From assembly GCA_016189835.1 (NCBI GenBank), contig JACPRU010000048.1:1-48573 (forward strand): a stretch of DNA of 48,573 nucleotides, given 5' to 3'. The first letter of the stretch is position 1. Every line of letters begins with the position of its first letter. The translations under genes and the position numbers were made by a program. The DNA is from Deltaproteobacteria bacterium. GTDB taxonomy: Bacteria > Desulfobacterota > Binatia > JACPRU01. Shown here piece after piece: positions 1-9,177 of this stretch. The notes beneath the pieces were generated by a model. The model did no database searches, was not told where the DNA came from, and saw only the letters and a list, made by a program, of their open reading frames with translations.

Positions 1-1
1 C

Positions 2-1630
<1,629 letters not shown>

Positions 1631-1682
1631 CGAGCCGCGCGAGGGACGCTGGTCCGCCGCCGGCGGCGCACCGAAGGATCTT

Positions 1683-2300
1683 ATGAAGCGGCTGCTCGTC
1701 GTTCTGTTCGTGGCCGTCGGCCTCGCGGCGACGGTCGTGGCGGCATCGTTCTGGGCGCTCGTGCTGCACGGCTTCGACGCTCGACGGCGGCCGTCCGCGG
1801 TCGAGGCGTTCTTCGCCCGCCACGTGCGGCGCCTGGCGATTCCGGCCGCGGATCGCCGAGCGCCGAACCCGGTCGAGCGCACGGTGGACGTGCTGCGCGA
1901 GGCTAGCCAGCACTTCGCCGACCACTGCGCCTCTTGCCACGGCAACGACGGCGCCGGAGACACGGACATCGGCGGCGGGCTCTACCCGCCGCCGCCCGAC
2001 ATGCGCCGGGAAGCCACCCAGTCGCTCTCCGACGGCGAGCTGTTCTACGTCATTCACAACGGCGTTCCGTTCACCGGCATGCCCGCCTGGGGGCAGGGCG
2101 ACGCCGCGCGGGACCTCGACAGCTGGACGCTCGTGCATTTCATCCGTCATCTTCCGGAGATCTCGGCCGAGGAGATCGCCGAGATGGAGCGGCGGAACCC
2201 GAAGAGCGCCGAGGAGCGGCAGGAAGAGGACGAGGAGCGCCGTTTCCTCGAGGGAGACGACGCCGCGGGCGCACCCGCCGCAGGTCGCCATCGCCACTGA
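1683..2300 (+). CDS. Membrane-anchored c-type cytochrome, single heme
   Basis: 205 residues. An N-terminal hydrophobic segment (about residues 4-28) anchors or exports the protein. One heme-binding CASCH motif lies near residue 85, and a plausible axial Met sits in FTGMPAWG about 50 residues later, the usual layout of class I cytochromes c. The tail is rich in Glu/Arg, ends in His residues (GRHRH) and has no recognisable domain. It should carry electrons in the periplasm, but the partner is not evident. It lies 52 bp after the copper ATPase and 19 bp before the next small exported protein, so the three may be co-transcribed. No cytochrome oxidase subunits are present, so assignment to a specific oxidase would be a guess. 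Confidence 0.85.
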   Translation: MKRLLVVLFVAVGLAATVVAASFWALVLHGFDARRRPSAVEAFFARHVRRLAIPAADRRAPNPVERTVDVLREASQHFADHCASCHGNDGAGDTDIGGGLYPPPPDMRREATQSLSDGELFYVIHNGVPFTGMPAWGQGDAARDLDSWTLVHFIRHLPEISAEEIAEMERRNPKSAEERQEEDEERRFLEGDDAAGAPAAGRHRH

Positions 2301-2319
2301 ACGGAAGGAGAACACGTCC

Positions 2320-2640
2320 ATGCTCGACAAGCTCGTGATCGCGCTCTGCGGCGTGCTGCTCGCCCTGCCGAACGCGGCACTCGCCCACGGCGGCAGCACG
2401 CACCTCAAGGGGACCCTGGAGTCGGCGAGCGCGGATCAGATCGTCGTCAAGGACGAGCGTGGAGCGGTTCATCCCATCCGCCTCGATTCCAAGACGCGCT
2501 ACCGCACGAGCAGCGGAGGCGTCGCCCAGCCTTCCGAGCTGCGCGCCGGGGACCGCGTCGTCGTTCACGTCGGAGTCGAGGCGAAGCAGTCCACGGCGCT
2601 CGAGATCCGCTTCGGCCCTGGCCCCGGCGACCGGCCTTGA
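2320..2640 (+). CDS. Small exported protein of unknown function
   Basis: 106 residues with a clear Sec-type signal peptide (hydrophobic core LVIALCGVLLALP, cleavage likely after ALA in NAALAHG). The mature part reads as a small beta-rich domain with the pattern KGTLES...IVVKDERG...RLDSKTRYR...LRAGDRVVVHV, like periplasmic OB-fold-type or DUF5666-like proteins. The His residues after the cleavage site (AHGGSTHLKG) together with the upstream copper pump make a metal-related role possible, but that is inference only. A good ribosome site (GGAAGGAG) precedes the ATG. It is probably the last gene of the copA-cytochrome group, since a perfect 9-bp-arm inverted repeat follows 34 bp after the stop. 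Confidence 0.75.
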   Translation: MLDKLVIALCGVLLALPNAALAHGGSTHLKGTLESASADQIVVKDERGAVHPIRLDSKTRYRTSSGGVAQPSELRAGDRVVVHVGVEAKQSTALEIRFGPGPGDRP

Positions 2641-2674
2641 GCGGCGCTTCTCAAAACTTGCGAATCGCCGCCTC

Positions 2675-2698
2675 GCCGTTCCCAACGGTGGGAACGGC
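2675..2698. repeat. Perfect 9-bp-arm inverted repeat (terminator or activator site)
   Basis: GCCGTTCCC at 2675-2683 pairs perfectly with GGGAACGGC at 2690-2698 around a 6-base loop. No T-run follows, so it is a poor intrinsic terminator. It sits about 100-125 bp upstream of the start site predicted from the sigma-54-like element at 2775-2789, the usual distance for an NtrC-type activator site. Both readings are open. Confidence 0.5.
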
Positions 2699-2774
2699 AG
2701 CGGCTCATTCGTGCGTGCCGAGGATCGCGCGCCCGCCGGGAAGCGATGCGGCCGTTGTCAGACTCCTCCCGAAG

Positions 2775-2789
2775 TGGCACTCGTCGTGC
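2775..2789 (+). promoter_or_regulatory. Sigma-54-like -24/-12 promoter of the usp gene
   Basis: TGGCAC at 2775-2780, five bases, then GTGC at 2786-2789. The GG and GC doublets are exactly 10 bases apart; only the first T of the -12 TTGC is replaced by G. The predicted start would be near 2800, leaving a very short leader that cuts into the GGAGG before the ATG at 2810. That weakens the case. Confidence 0.45.
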
Positions 2790-2809
2790 GGAGTCGCGGA
2801 GGTGATCGA

Positions 2810-3280
2810 ATGAAGATCAAACGCATCCTCGTCCCGGTCGACTTTTCCGCGACCTCGCTCGCGGCGCTCGACGCGGCCATCGACCTGTCGCGGGCCCTCG
2901 ACGCCTCGCTCGAGATCCTCTGCGTGGTCGAGCCGTTCGTGTACGCCCCGCTCGCCGGCCCCGCGGTCGACCTGAGCGCCATCCGCGTGCGGCAGGAGCG
3001 CATCGCCCGCCGCCGGCTCGGTGCGCTCGAGCGGCGGCTCGCCAAGCGCCGCGTGCGCTGTCGCGCCGAGCTCCGCCTCGGCAATCCCTATCGGACGATC
3101 GTCGAGCGCGCGACCAAGCTCCCGGCGGAGCTGGTGGTGATGGGCACGCAAGGCCGCAGCGGGCTCTCGCACCTGCTGCTCGGCAGCGTGGCGGAGCGCG
3201 TGGTGCGCTCGGCTCCCTGTCCCGTCCTGACCGTGCGGGCGCGGCCGAAGGCCGCGCGCAGGCGGCCGAAGAAGCGCTGA
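2810..3280 (+). CDS. Universal stress protein (UspA family)
   Basis: 156 residues, the normal size of a single-domain Usp. It starts with the typical strand KRILVPVDFS and carries the ATP-binding signature G-x2-G-x9-G-S/T near the C-terminus (GTQGRSGLSHLLLGSVAERV), followed by the family ending APCPVLTVR and a basic tail. It is likely a cytoplasmic, ATP-binding homodimer involved in survival under energy or oxygen stress. The ATG at 2810 follows GGAGGTGATCGA, and translation upstream of it in the same frame shows no conserved sequence, so the long open frame is not the gene. A CBS-pair protein follows after 29 bp; Usp and CBS proteins often occur together. Confidence 0.92.
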   Translation: MKIKRILVPVDFSATSLAALDAAIDLSRALDASLEILCVVEPFVYAPLAGPAVDLSAIRVRQERIARRRLGALERRLAKRRVRCRAELRLGNPYRTIVERATKLPAELVVMGTQGRSGLSHLLLGSVAERVVRSAPCPVLTVRARPKAARRRPKKR

Positions 3281-3309
3281 TCCCCACTCGCGCCGGCAAG
3301 AGGCCCCCG

Positions 3310-3738
3310 ATGCACCGCTTTCTCGAGCTTCACGTCGAAGACTTCATGACCCGATCCGTGGTGACGATCTCTCCCGCCGCGACGATCGCCGAGGCGCAGC
3401 GGCTGTTCGTCGAGCACGACTTCAACTGCCTGCCGGTGGTGCGGGACGGCAAGCTCGTCGGCGTGCTCACCAAGCTCGACCTCTTGAAGGCATTCCGCTT
3501 CCGCATGACGCACGTGGTCCCCCCCTACGCGTCGATCGTCGCCGAGCCCGTGCGCACGGTGATGACCGAGGACCCCGCGACGGTGCGTCCCGACGCGCCG
3601 CTCACTCGCGTGCTGGAGAAGATGGTGAACACCCGTTTTCGCAGCTTTCCGGTCGTGCTCGGCGACGAGCTGGTCGGCATCATCTCCCGCGAGGACGTGA
3701 TGCGCGGCCTGCTGAGCGTCGCCCGCGGCGAAGCGTAG
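3310..3738 (+). CDS. CBS-domain pair protein
   Basis: 142 residues made up almost entirely of two CBS motifs: residues about 10-65 (VEDFMTRSVVTISPAATIAEAQRLF, then DFNCLPVVRDGKLVGVLTKLDLL) and about 78-135 (VMTEDPATVRPDAPLTRVLEKM, then FRSFPVVLGDELVGIISREDVM). Such free-standing pairs bind adenosine nucleotides and act as energy sensors. No effector domain is attached. AAGAGG lies six bases before the ATG. It is probably co-transcribed with the preceding usp. A second protein of the same kind heads the nitric oxide module at 21288-21746. Confidence 0.9.
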   Translation: MHRFLELHVEDFMTRSVVTISPAATIAEAQRLFVEHDFNCLPVVRDGKLVGVLTKLDLLKAFRFRMTHVVPPYASIVAEPVRTVMTEDPATVRPDAPLTRVLEKMVNTRFRSFPVVLGDELVGIISREDVMRGLLSVARGEA

Positions 3739-3786
3739 AGCCGGGCAGGTGCCGGACCGACGACACCGTGACCCGAGGCGCGCCGA

Positions 3787-4869
3787 GTGATCGGAGTCGT
3801 CGTCCTCGGAATGCACCGCAGCGGGACCTCCGCCGTGACCCGCGCCGTGAACCTTCTCGGCGCTGCGCTGGGCGACGTCCGCGACCGGATGCCGCCGCGC
3901 GAGGACAATCCGAGCGGCTTCTGGGAAAGCGCGTCGCTGACGGCGCTCAACGACGAGCTGCTCGAGGCCTTGGATGCCCAGTGGAGCGCGCCGGTCTCGC
4001 CGCGGGCCTTGCGGGAAGGCCTGGCTCGCCTCTCCTGCTTTCGCGAGCGCGCGGGCGAGGCGCTGCGCGCGGTCTTCCCGGCCCCCCGCTCGGTGTGGAA
4101 GGACCCGCGCCTGTCGATCACGCTGCCGTTCTGGCTCCCGCTGCTGGAGCCCGCCCCCGTCTTCATACTCACCCACCGCAACCCTCTGGAGATCGCCGCG
4201 TCGCTCGCGGTGCGCAACGGCTTCTCGAAGGCGTTGTCGCTGGCACTCTGGGAGCGCTACGTGCGGTCGGCGCTCGAGCACGTGCAGGGCCGTGCGGCGT
4301 TCGTGGTGCGCTTCACCGACCTGCTCGAGGATCGCGCCCGCTGCCTGGCCGAGCTGCGGAGCTTCCTCGTTCGTCATGACGCCGCCGCCGGCCTGGACGC
4401 CTCGGTCGAGGAGAGCGCGGGGGACATCGATCCTCGGCTCCGCCATCACGTGCGGGCGGCGGCGTCCTTCGCGAACGACCACGACGCGTCGCCGGAGCAG
4501 AAGGATCTCCACGGCGTGCTCGAGCGAATCGCCGGGTCGCACGACCGGCTCGGCGTTCCCCGACCGCCCGGCGAAACGCCGTGGGCCACGGAGATCATCG
4601 AGGAGCGCCGCCGGCGCTTGCGCCAGGAACGCCTTGGGGCAGCCGACGCCGAGGCCGAGCGCGGCCGCAGCGACCGCCTGCAACAGCAGCTCGACGACCT
4701 CCGGCGGTGCAGCGCGGAAGAGGTGCGGCGGCTCTCGACGCTGATCGGCGAGCGCGACGACCTGATCGCCGAGCAAGAGGCGCGGCTGCGGCGGCTCAGG
4801 CAGGGCCTGCCGGGTCGCCTCGCGCGCTGGATTCTGGCGTCGCACGTGCGCCGACGGCACTCGGGCTGA
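3787..4869 (+). CDS. Sulfotransferase-family protein with C-terminal coiled coil
   Basis: 360 residues, GTG start. The N-terminus carries the 5'-phosphosulfate loop of PAPS-dependent sulfotransferases (VLGMHRSGTSAV, residues about 5-16), a conserved PRLSITLPFW stretch and FILTHRNPLEIAASL, which matches the 3'-phosphate-binding region (R-x-P-x-D/E-x2-x-S type). From about residue 265 to 340 the sequence is a long Arg/Glu/Gln-rich coiled coil, ending in a basic RLARWI segment. Relatives usually sulfate glycans or small molecules in the cytoplasm. The gene is followed at 18 bp by the NMT1-like protein and the NRPS-like enzyme, so it may tailor their product. That link is inference from position only. 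Confidence 0.82.
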   Translation: MIGVVVLGMHRSGTSAVTRAVNLLGAALGDVRDRMPPREDNPSGFWESASLTALNDELLEALDAQWSAPVSPRALREGLARLSCFRERAGEALRAVFPAPRSVWKDPRLSITLPFWLPLLEPAPVFILTHRNPLEIAASLAVRNGFSKALSLALWERYVRSALEHVQGRAAFVVRFTDLLEDRARCLAELRSFLVRHDAAAGLDASVEESAGDIDPRLRHHVRAAASFANDHDASPEQKDLHGVLERIAGSHDRLGVPRPPGETPWATEIIEERRRRLRQERLGAADAEAERGRSDRLQQQLDDLRRCSAEEVRRLSTLIGERDDLIAEQEARLRRLRQGLPGRLARWILASHVRRRHSG

Positions 4870-4887
4870 GAGCAGAGGAGGTGGAAC

Positions 4888-5766
4888 ATGAAGAAGATAC
4901 GCTTCGCGCTGCTGCGCGGCGTCTGCCAGACGCCGGCATACGTCGCTTACGAGAAGGGCTTTCTCGCCGACGAAGGACTGGATGCCGAGCTGAGCATCGC
5001 GCCTACGGCCTGGATGGTTCCCGAGCAGCTGCTCGGCGGGCAAAGTGATTTCGCCGTCATCCCCTGGACGCGCGTGGCCGCCGCGCTGCCCGGAGAAGCT
5101 CCGCTCAAGCTGCTGTGCGGATCGGGACGCGAGGAGGCGGTCATCGTCGTCCGCAAGGGGCTGGGGATATCGGACGTGCGCACCGTCGCCATCCCGCGCG
5201 AAGGCGGCATGAAGGACCTCACGGCGATGGGCCTCATCCACAGTCTCGGCTGGGAGCGGTGCGAGCTGCGCCGTTTTCCCTCGGGGGACGGCGCGATCAT
5301 CGCGTTCGTCGGCGAGGGGGCGGACGCCGCCTCGATGGTCGAACCGTACGCGGCGATGATGGAGCGTCTCGGAATCGGCGTGGCGGTGCGCCGCACCGGA
5401 GACGTCTGGCCCGGAGCGCCCGGATGCTCGCTCTCGGCGAGCGCCGCGCTCATCGCCAGCGACCCGGACCTCGTGCAGCGCGTGGTCGACGCGTACCTGA
5501 GGGCGGCGACGTTCGTGCACGACGACCCGCAGGAAGCGGCACGACTCGCCGCCCCCTACATCGGCGTGCACGCGGACACCGTTCGCCGGGCGCTCGCCGT
5601 CAATCGGCCCGACGTCGACGCCGTTCGCAACCGCGATGCGATGGAGGCGATCCTCGCGCTCATGCAGAGGCTCGGATACGTCGCCGAGCCGCCGCGGGGA
5701 TTCGCCGACCTTCGCTTCCTCGATCACGCGCAGGCGAGGCGCGGGGCCGGCCAGGCTCGTGGCTGA
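4888..5766 (+). CDS. NMT1/THI5-like (SsuA-type fold) protein lacking a signal peptide
   Basis: 292 residues with the look of an ABC-type substrate-binding protein of the NMT1/THI5/SsuA group: an N-terminal strand then AYVAYEKGFLADEGLDAEL, then a short-term binding cleft (GGQSDFAVIPWTRVA), VRTVAIPREGGMKDLTAMGLI and GADAASMVEPYAAMM. The N-terminus (MKKIRFALLRG) has no signal peptide or lipobox, and no permease or ATPase gene is nearby. The protein is therefore probably cytosolic, as are the enzymatic members of this fold (THI5, MqnA/MqnD). A strong ribosome site (AGGAGGTGGAAC) precedes the ATG, and the 3' end overlaps the NRPS-like gene by 8 bp, implying translational coupling. It could be an enzyme or a ligand-delivery protein for that synthetase; which is unknown. 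Confidence 0.8.
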   Translation: MKKIRFALLRGVCQTPAYVAYEKGFLADEGLDAELSIAPTAWMVPEQLLGGQSDFAVIPWTRVAAALPGEAPLKLLCGSGREEAVIVVRKGLGISDVRTVAIPREGGMKDLTAMGLIHSLGWERCELRRFPSGDGAIIAFVGEGADAASMVEPYAAMMERLGIGVAVRRTGDVWPGAPGCSLSASAALIASDPDLVQRVVDAYLRAATFVHDDPQEAARLAAPYIGVHADTVRRALAVNRPDVDAVRNRDAMEAILALMQRLGYVAEPPRGFADLRFLDHAQARRGAGQARG

Positions 5767-8700
5767 AGCGCTGCTCGCGTTCTCGCGCGAGGATACGCGG
5801 CAATCGATCGCTTCGCGGTTCCGGCAAGTGGTCCGCCGGGCGGCGGAGCGGGCGGCGATCCGCGACGGCGAGCGGACCCTCACTTACGCGGAGCTCGATC
5901 GCTCGTCGGACCGGATCGCCGCGGCGCTGCGGCGCCACTTCGCCGGGGATCACCCCGCGGTCGCGCTCCTCCTTCCCCACGAGGCGAGCGCCCTCCTCGG
6001 GCTGCTCGGCGTCGCCAAGAGCGCCGCGGTCTACGTGCCGCTGGACGTCGAATGGCCGCGCGAGCGTCTCGACGATCTGCTGTGCGACGCCGAGGCCGCG
6101 GCCGCCCTGACCGACCGGCGCGGCGCCGCCGTGCTCGAGCGGTTGCCGAACTGGCGCGGACGGATCGTCGTCATCGACGAGGCGCTCGACCACCCGGCGG
6201 AGCTCGAGGCGAGCGAAGCGCCGTCTCCCGACGCACCCGCTTGCCTCTACTACACCTCGGGATCCACCGGCAGGCCGAAGGGCATCTTGGTCCACCAAGC
6301 GGCGGTGCTGAGCGATGCGCGCAACTACGCGTGCGCGATCGAGATCGGCGGCACGGACCGGCTCGCGTGGCTGTCGCCGCTCGCCTTCGCGGCATCGAAG
6401 CTGCCGATCTTCGGAGCGCTGGCGACCGGCGCCTGCGTTCTGCCGTTCTCGGTGAAGCGACGAGGCGTGCCGGAGTTGGCGGAATGGATGCGACGGGAAG
6501 GGATCACGGTGCTTTCGTGCGTCCCGACGCTGTTCCGCGAGCTCGCGGGGCAACTGCCCGACGGCGAGAACCTTCCCGCGCTGCGCGCCGTGAAGCTCGG
6601 CGGCGAGCCGGTGCTCTGCACGGACGCGGAGCTCTTTCGCCGCAAGCTCCATCGGCGATGCGTCCTGGTGAACGGCCTCGGCATCTCCGAGGCGTCCGGC
6701 ACCGTCTGCTTCTATCACTGGAGCGGCGGCGCGATCCCGGACGGGCCGACGCTGCCGCTCGGATATCCGGTCGACGGAGTCGAGATCGTCCTCCTGGACG
6801 ACGCCGGCCGGCCGGTCCCGCCGGGCCGGCCGGGCGAGATCGCCGTGCGCTCTCGGCAGCTGGCGCTCGGGTACTGGCGCATGCCGGAGATGACGCGCGC
6901 GAAGTTCATCGAGCCGGCGGACGGCGCCGGCGCGCGGACGTTCCGGTCCGGAGATCTCGGCCGGATCTCCGGCGACGGTTGCCTGGTCGGGCTCGGCCGA
7001 AAGGACTCCACCTACAAGATCCGGGGGCAGAGGGTCGACGCCGCCGAAGTGGACGCGGCGATGCTCGCCCTCGGCGAGGTGATCCAGGTCGCCACGGTGG
7101 CTCGCGAGCTGGCGAACGGGCCGAAGCTCGTCTCGTTCGTCGTCCCGGCTCCCGGCAAGACGCCTTCGACTGCGGAGATTCGCCGCCGGCTGCGGCGGCG
7201 ACTCCCCGATTTCATGATCCCGTCACTGCTCGTGTGCCTGCCGTCGCTGCCGCTGCTGCCGAACGGCAAGGTCGACGCCGCCGTGCTCGCGTCGATGGAT
7301 CTCCCGTCGCCCGACGGCGGTGCGGGGGTGGCACCGCGCGACCCGCTGGAGCACCAGCTGTTGCACGTCTGGGAGAGCGTTCTGCGCGTGAAGCGGCTCG
7401 GGGTGACGGACGACTTCTTCGACGTCGGCGGCGATTCTCTCGATGCCGCCCGCATCTTCGCGACGATCGAGCGCCGGCTTCGCATCAACCTTCCGCTCGC
7501 CGAGCTGGCCCGTCATTCGACGATCGAGTCGCTGGCCCGCGCGATCCGGGAGGGTGACGTGCAGGCCGCGGGCAGGACCGCGGTCCTGCTGAACGCGGGA
7601 GAGGGCCGCCTGCCGTTCTTCTGCGTGCCGGGGGCGGGCTCGGATGCGTTCGCGCTGCTCGATCTGTCGCGCCACCTCGGTCCGGAGCAGACGTTCTACT
7701 CGTTCCGCTACCCGGCGATCGACGGCACCCGGCCCGTTTACTCGACCGTCGAGGAGATGGCCGGGCGCTTTCTGCGGGACGTCCGGGCGATCCAGCCCGC
7801 CAGCCCGTACCGTCTCGGCGGCACCTCGTTCGGCGGCGTGGTGGCGTTCGAGATGGCGAGGCAGCTGACGGCGGGCGGCGAGCGGGTGGCGCTGCTCGCG
7901 CTGCTCGACACCCACGGGCCCGGTTACCCGCGGCTGCGCCGCGGCGTGCTTCCCCGGCGCCTCCCGCTGCTGGCTCTTCGCTGGCTCCTGCCGATCGGCC
8001 GCAAGGAGGAGCGCACCTGGGCGAGCCTGCGCGCGGGGATCCGCGAGCGATGGAATCGCCTGCGCGCGCTGGCCGACCTCGCGACGCCGTTTCTCCGATC
8101 GCCGCCGCGGTACGAGCTTCGCTTCCTCTACCTCCAGGAGATCTGTTTTCGCGCCCAGCGCCGCTATCGCTTCCCGCGCTACGACGGACCGGTCCACCTC
8201 TTTCGCGCGGCGCAGCAACCGCCCGCATCCCTCTACGACCTGCGCGAGGATCTGGGTTGGCGGACGCTCGTGCCGGCGGGTCTCGAGATCGCCGAGATTC
8301 CCGGCTACCACGGCGCGCACATCCGCGAGCCGCACGTCCGCACGCTGGCGGCGAAGCTCGGCACGAAGCTCGCCGAAGCCAGCCGCCGACCGCGGGGCGG
8401 CTTCCCGGAGCTCACGCCGCGCACGCGGGAGATCTGGAACGAGATGGGCTCGTGGTGGGACGACCTAGTCGGGGAAGAAGGCAATCCCGCCTCGCGCGAC
8501 CTGCTCGTGCCGGCCGTCGACCGCCTGCTCGCGGCCTCCCCGGGAGAGTGGGTCCTCGACGTCGCCTGCGGCAACGGCTGGTACGGCCGTCGCCTGGCAC
8601 GATCGGGCGCCCGCGTGGTCGGCTTCGACTTCAGCGAGGTGCTGATCGGGCACGCCAGAGCGCGCAGCGCGAGAGCGAGCCTGGACGTCGCCTATCACGT

Positions 8701-9112
8701 GCTGGACGCGACCAAGACGGAGCCGTTGATGAAGCTCGGCGAACGCCGCTTCGACGCCGCGGTGTGCTTCATGGCGCTGATGGACATGACGCAGGTGGAG
8801 CCGCTGTTCGCCGCGCTGTCGCGCCTGCTGAAACCGGGGGGACGGTTCGTGTTCGCGATCGTCCACCCGCAAGCCGACGGCCTCGCGAACGCTTCGCCGG
8901 CGGAGCCGCTCACCGGCATCGGCCTCCCCGGCCAGCCGCTGTCCAACTACTACTTCCACCGGCCGCTGCCGATGCTGCTCGAGGCGGCCGCCGGAGCGGG
9001 CTTCGCGCTCGAGGCGCGGGAGGAGCCGCGGGCCGTCCGGCCCGACGGCCCGCCCGAGAGCGCTCCCATGGCGTTCTTCGTCGGCCGGATGCGCTCGAAC
9101 GGCGCCGCGTAG
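5759..9112 (+). CDS. Single-module NRPS-like enzyme: adenylation-PCP-thioesterase-methyltransferase
   Basis: 1117 residues from a GTG overlapping the upstream stop. Adenylation domain (about 15-530): A3 loop LYYTSGSTGRPKG near 162, A5 NGLGISEAS near 305, A7 SGDLGR, A8 KIRGQRVDAAEVD, and A10 LLPNGKVD with the catalytic Lys. Carrier domain with FFDVGGDSL; the phosphopantetheine Ser is 560. Thioesterase (about 605-860) with nucleophile Ser690 in GTSFGG and a likely catalytic His in YHGAHI. Then a class I SAM methyltransferase (about 880-1117) with VLDVACGNGWYG. There is no condensation domain. In the A4 motif the residue aligned with the amino-group-binding Asp235 of PheA is Ala211 (FAASK instead of FDAS), so an ordinary alpha-amino acid is an unlikely substrate. 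The A-T-TE core recalls enzymes that dimerise aryl alpha-keto acids. Confidence 0.88.
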   Translation: MAEALLAFSREDTRQSIASRFRQVVRRAAERAAIRDGERTLTYAELDRSSDRIAAALRRHFAGDHPAVALLLPHEASALLGLLGVAKSAAVYVPLDVEWPRERLDDLLCDAEAAAALTDRRGAAVLERLPNWRGRIVVIDEALDHPAELEASEAPSPDAPACLYYTSGSTGRPKGILVHQAAVLSDARNYACAIEIGGTDRLAWLSPLAFAASKLPIFGALATGACVLPFSVKRRGVPELAEWMRREGITVLSCVPTLFRELAGQLPDGENLPALRAVKLGGEPVLCTDAELFRRKLHRRCVLVNGLGISEASGTVCFYHWSGGAIPDGPTLPLGYPVDGVEIVLLDDAGRPVPPGRPGEIAVRSRQLALGYWRMPEMTRAKFIEPADGAGARTFRSGDLGRISGDGCLVGLGRKDSTYKIRGQRVDAAEVDAAMLALGEVIQVATVARELANGPKLVSFVVPAPGKTPSTAEIRRRLRRRLPDFMIPSLLVCLPSLPLLPNGKVDAAVLASMDLPSPDGGAGVAPRDPLEHQLLHVWESVLRVKRLGVTDDFFDVGGDSLDAARIFATIERRLRINLPLAELARHSTIESLARAIREGDVQAAGRTAVLLNAGEGRLPFFCVPGAGSDAFALLDLSRHLGPEQTFYSFRYPAIDGTRPVYSTVEEMAGRFLRDVRAIQPASPYRLGGTSFGGVVAFEMARQLTAGGERVALLALLDTHGPGYPRLRRGVLPRRLPLLALRWLLPIGRKEERTWASLRAGIRERWNRLRALADLATPFLRSPPRYELRFLYLQEICFRAQRRYRFPRYDGPVHLFRAAQQPPASLYDLREDLGWRTLVPAGLEIAEIPGYHGAHIREPHVRTLAAKLGTKLAEASRRPRGGFPELTPRTREIWNEMGSWWDDLVGEEGNPASRDLLVPAVDRLLAASPGEWVLDVACGNGWYGRRLARSGARVVGFDFSEVLIGHARARSARASLDVAYHVLDATKTEPLMKLGERRFDAAVCFMALMDMTQVEPLFAALSRLLKPGGRFVFAIVHPQADGLANASPAEPLTGIGLPGQPLSNYYFHRPLPMLLEAAAGAGFALEAREEPRAVRPDGPPESAPMAFFVGRMRSNGAA

Positions 9113-9148
9113 AGCCGCTCGCCTCGGCGCTCCCCCGGCCGCGAGGAT

Positions 9149-9164
9149 CCTCGTCGCAACGAGG
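9149..9164. terminator. Possible bidirectional hairpin between convergent genes
   Basis: CCTCG at 9149-9153 and CGAGG at 9160-9164 form a 5-bp stem with a 6-base loop. It lies in the 65 bp between the NRPS-like gene and the convergent acyl-CoA synthetase gene. There is no T-run, so termination is only suggested by position. Confidence 0.3.
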
Positions 9165-9177
9165 CCGGCAATCACGG

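Noticed and set aside
3088-5883. A 931-codon minus-strand open frame across the usp-sulfotransferase-NMT1 region
   Set aside because: Same reason: it opposes four well-supported genes, and its composition (Arg, Ala, Gly, Val, His) is that of a shadow frame.
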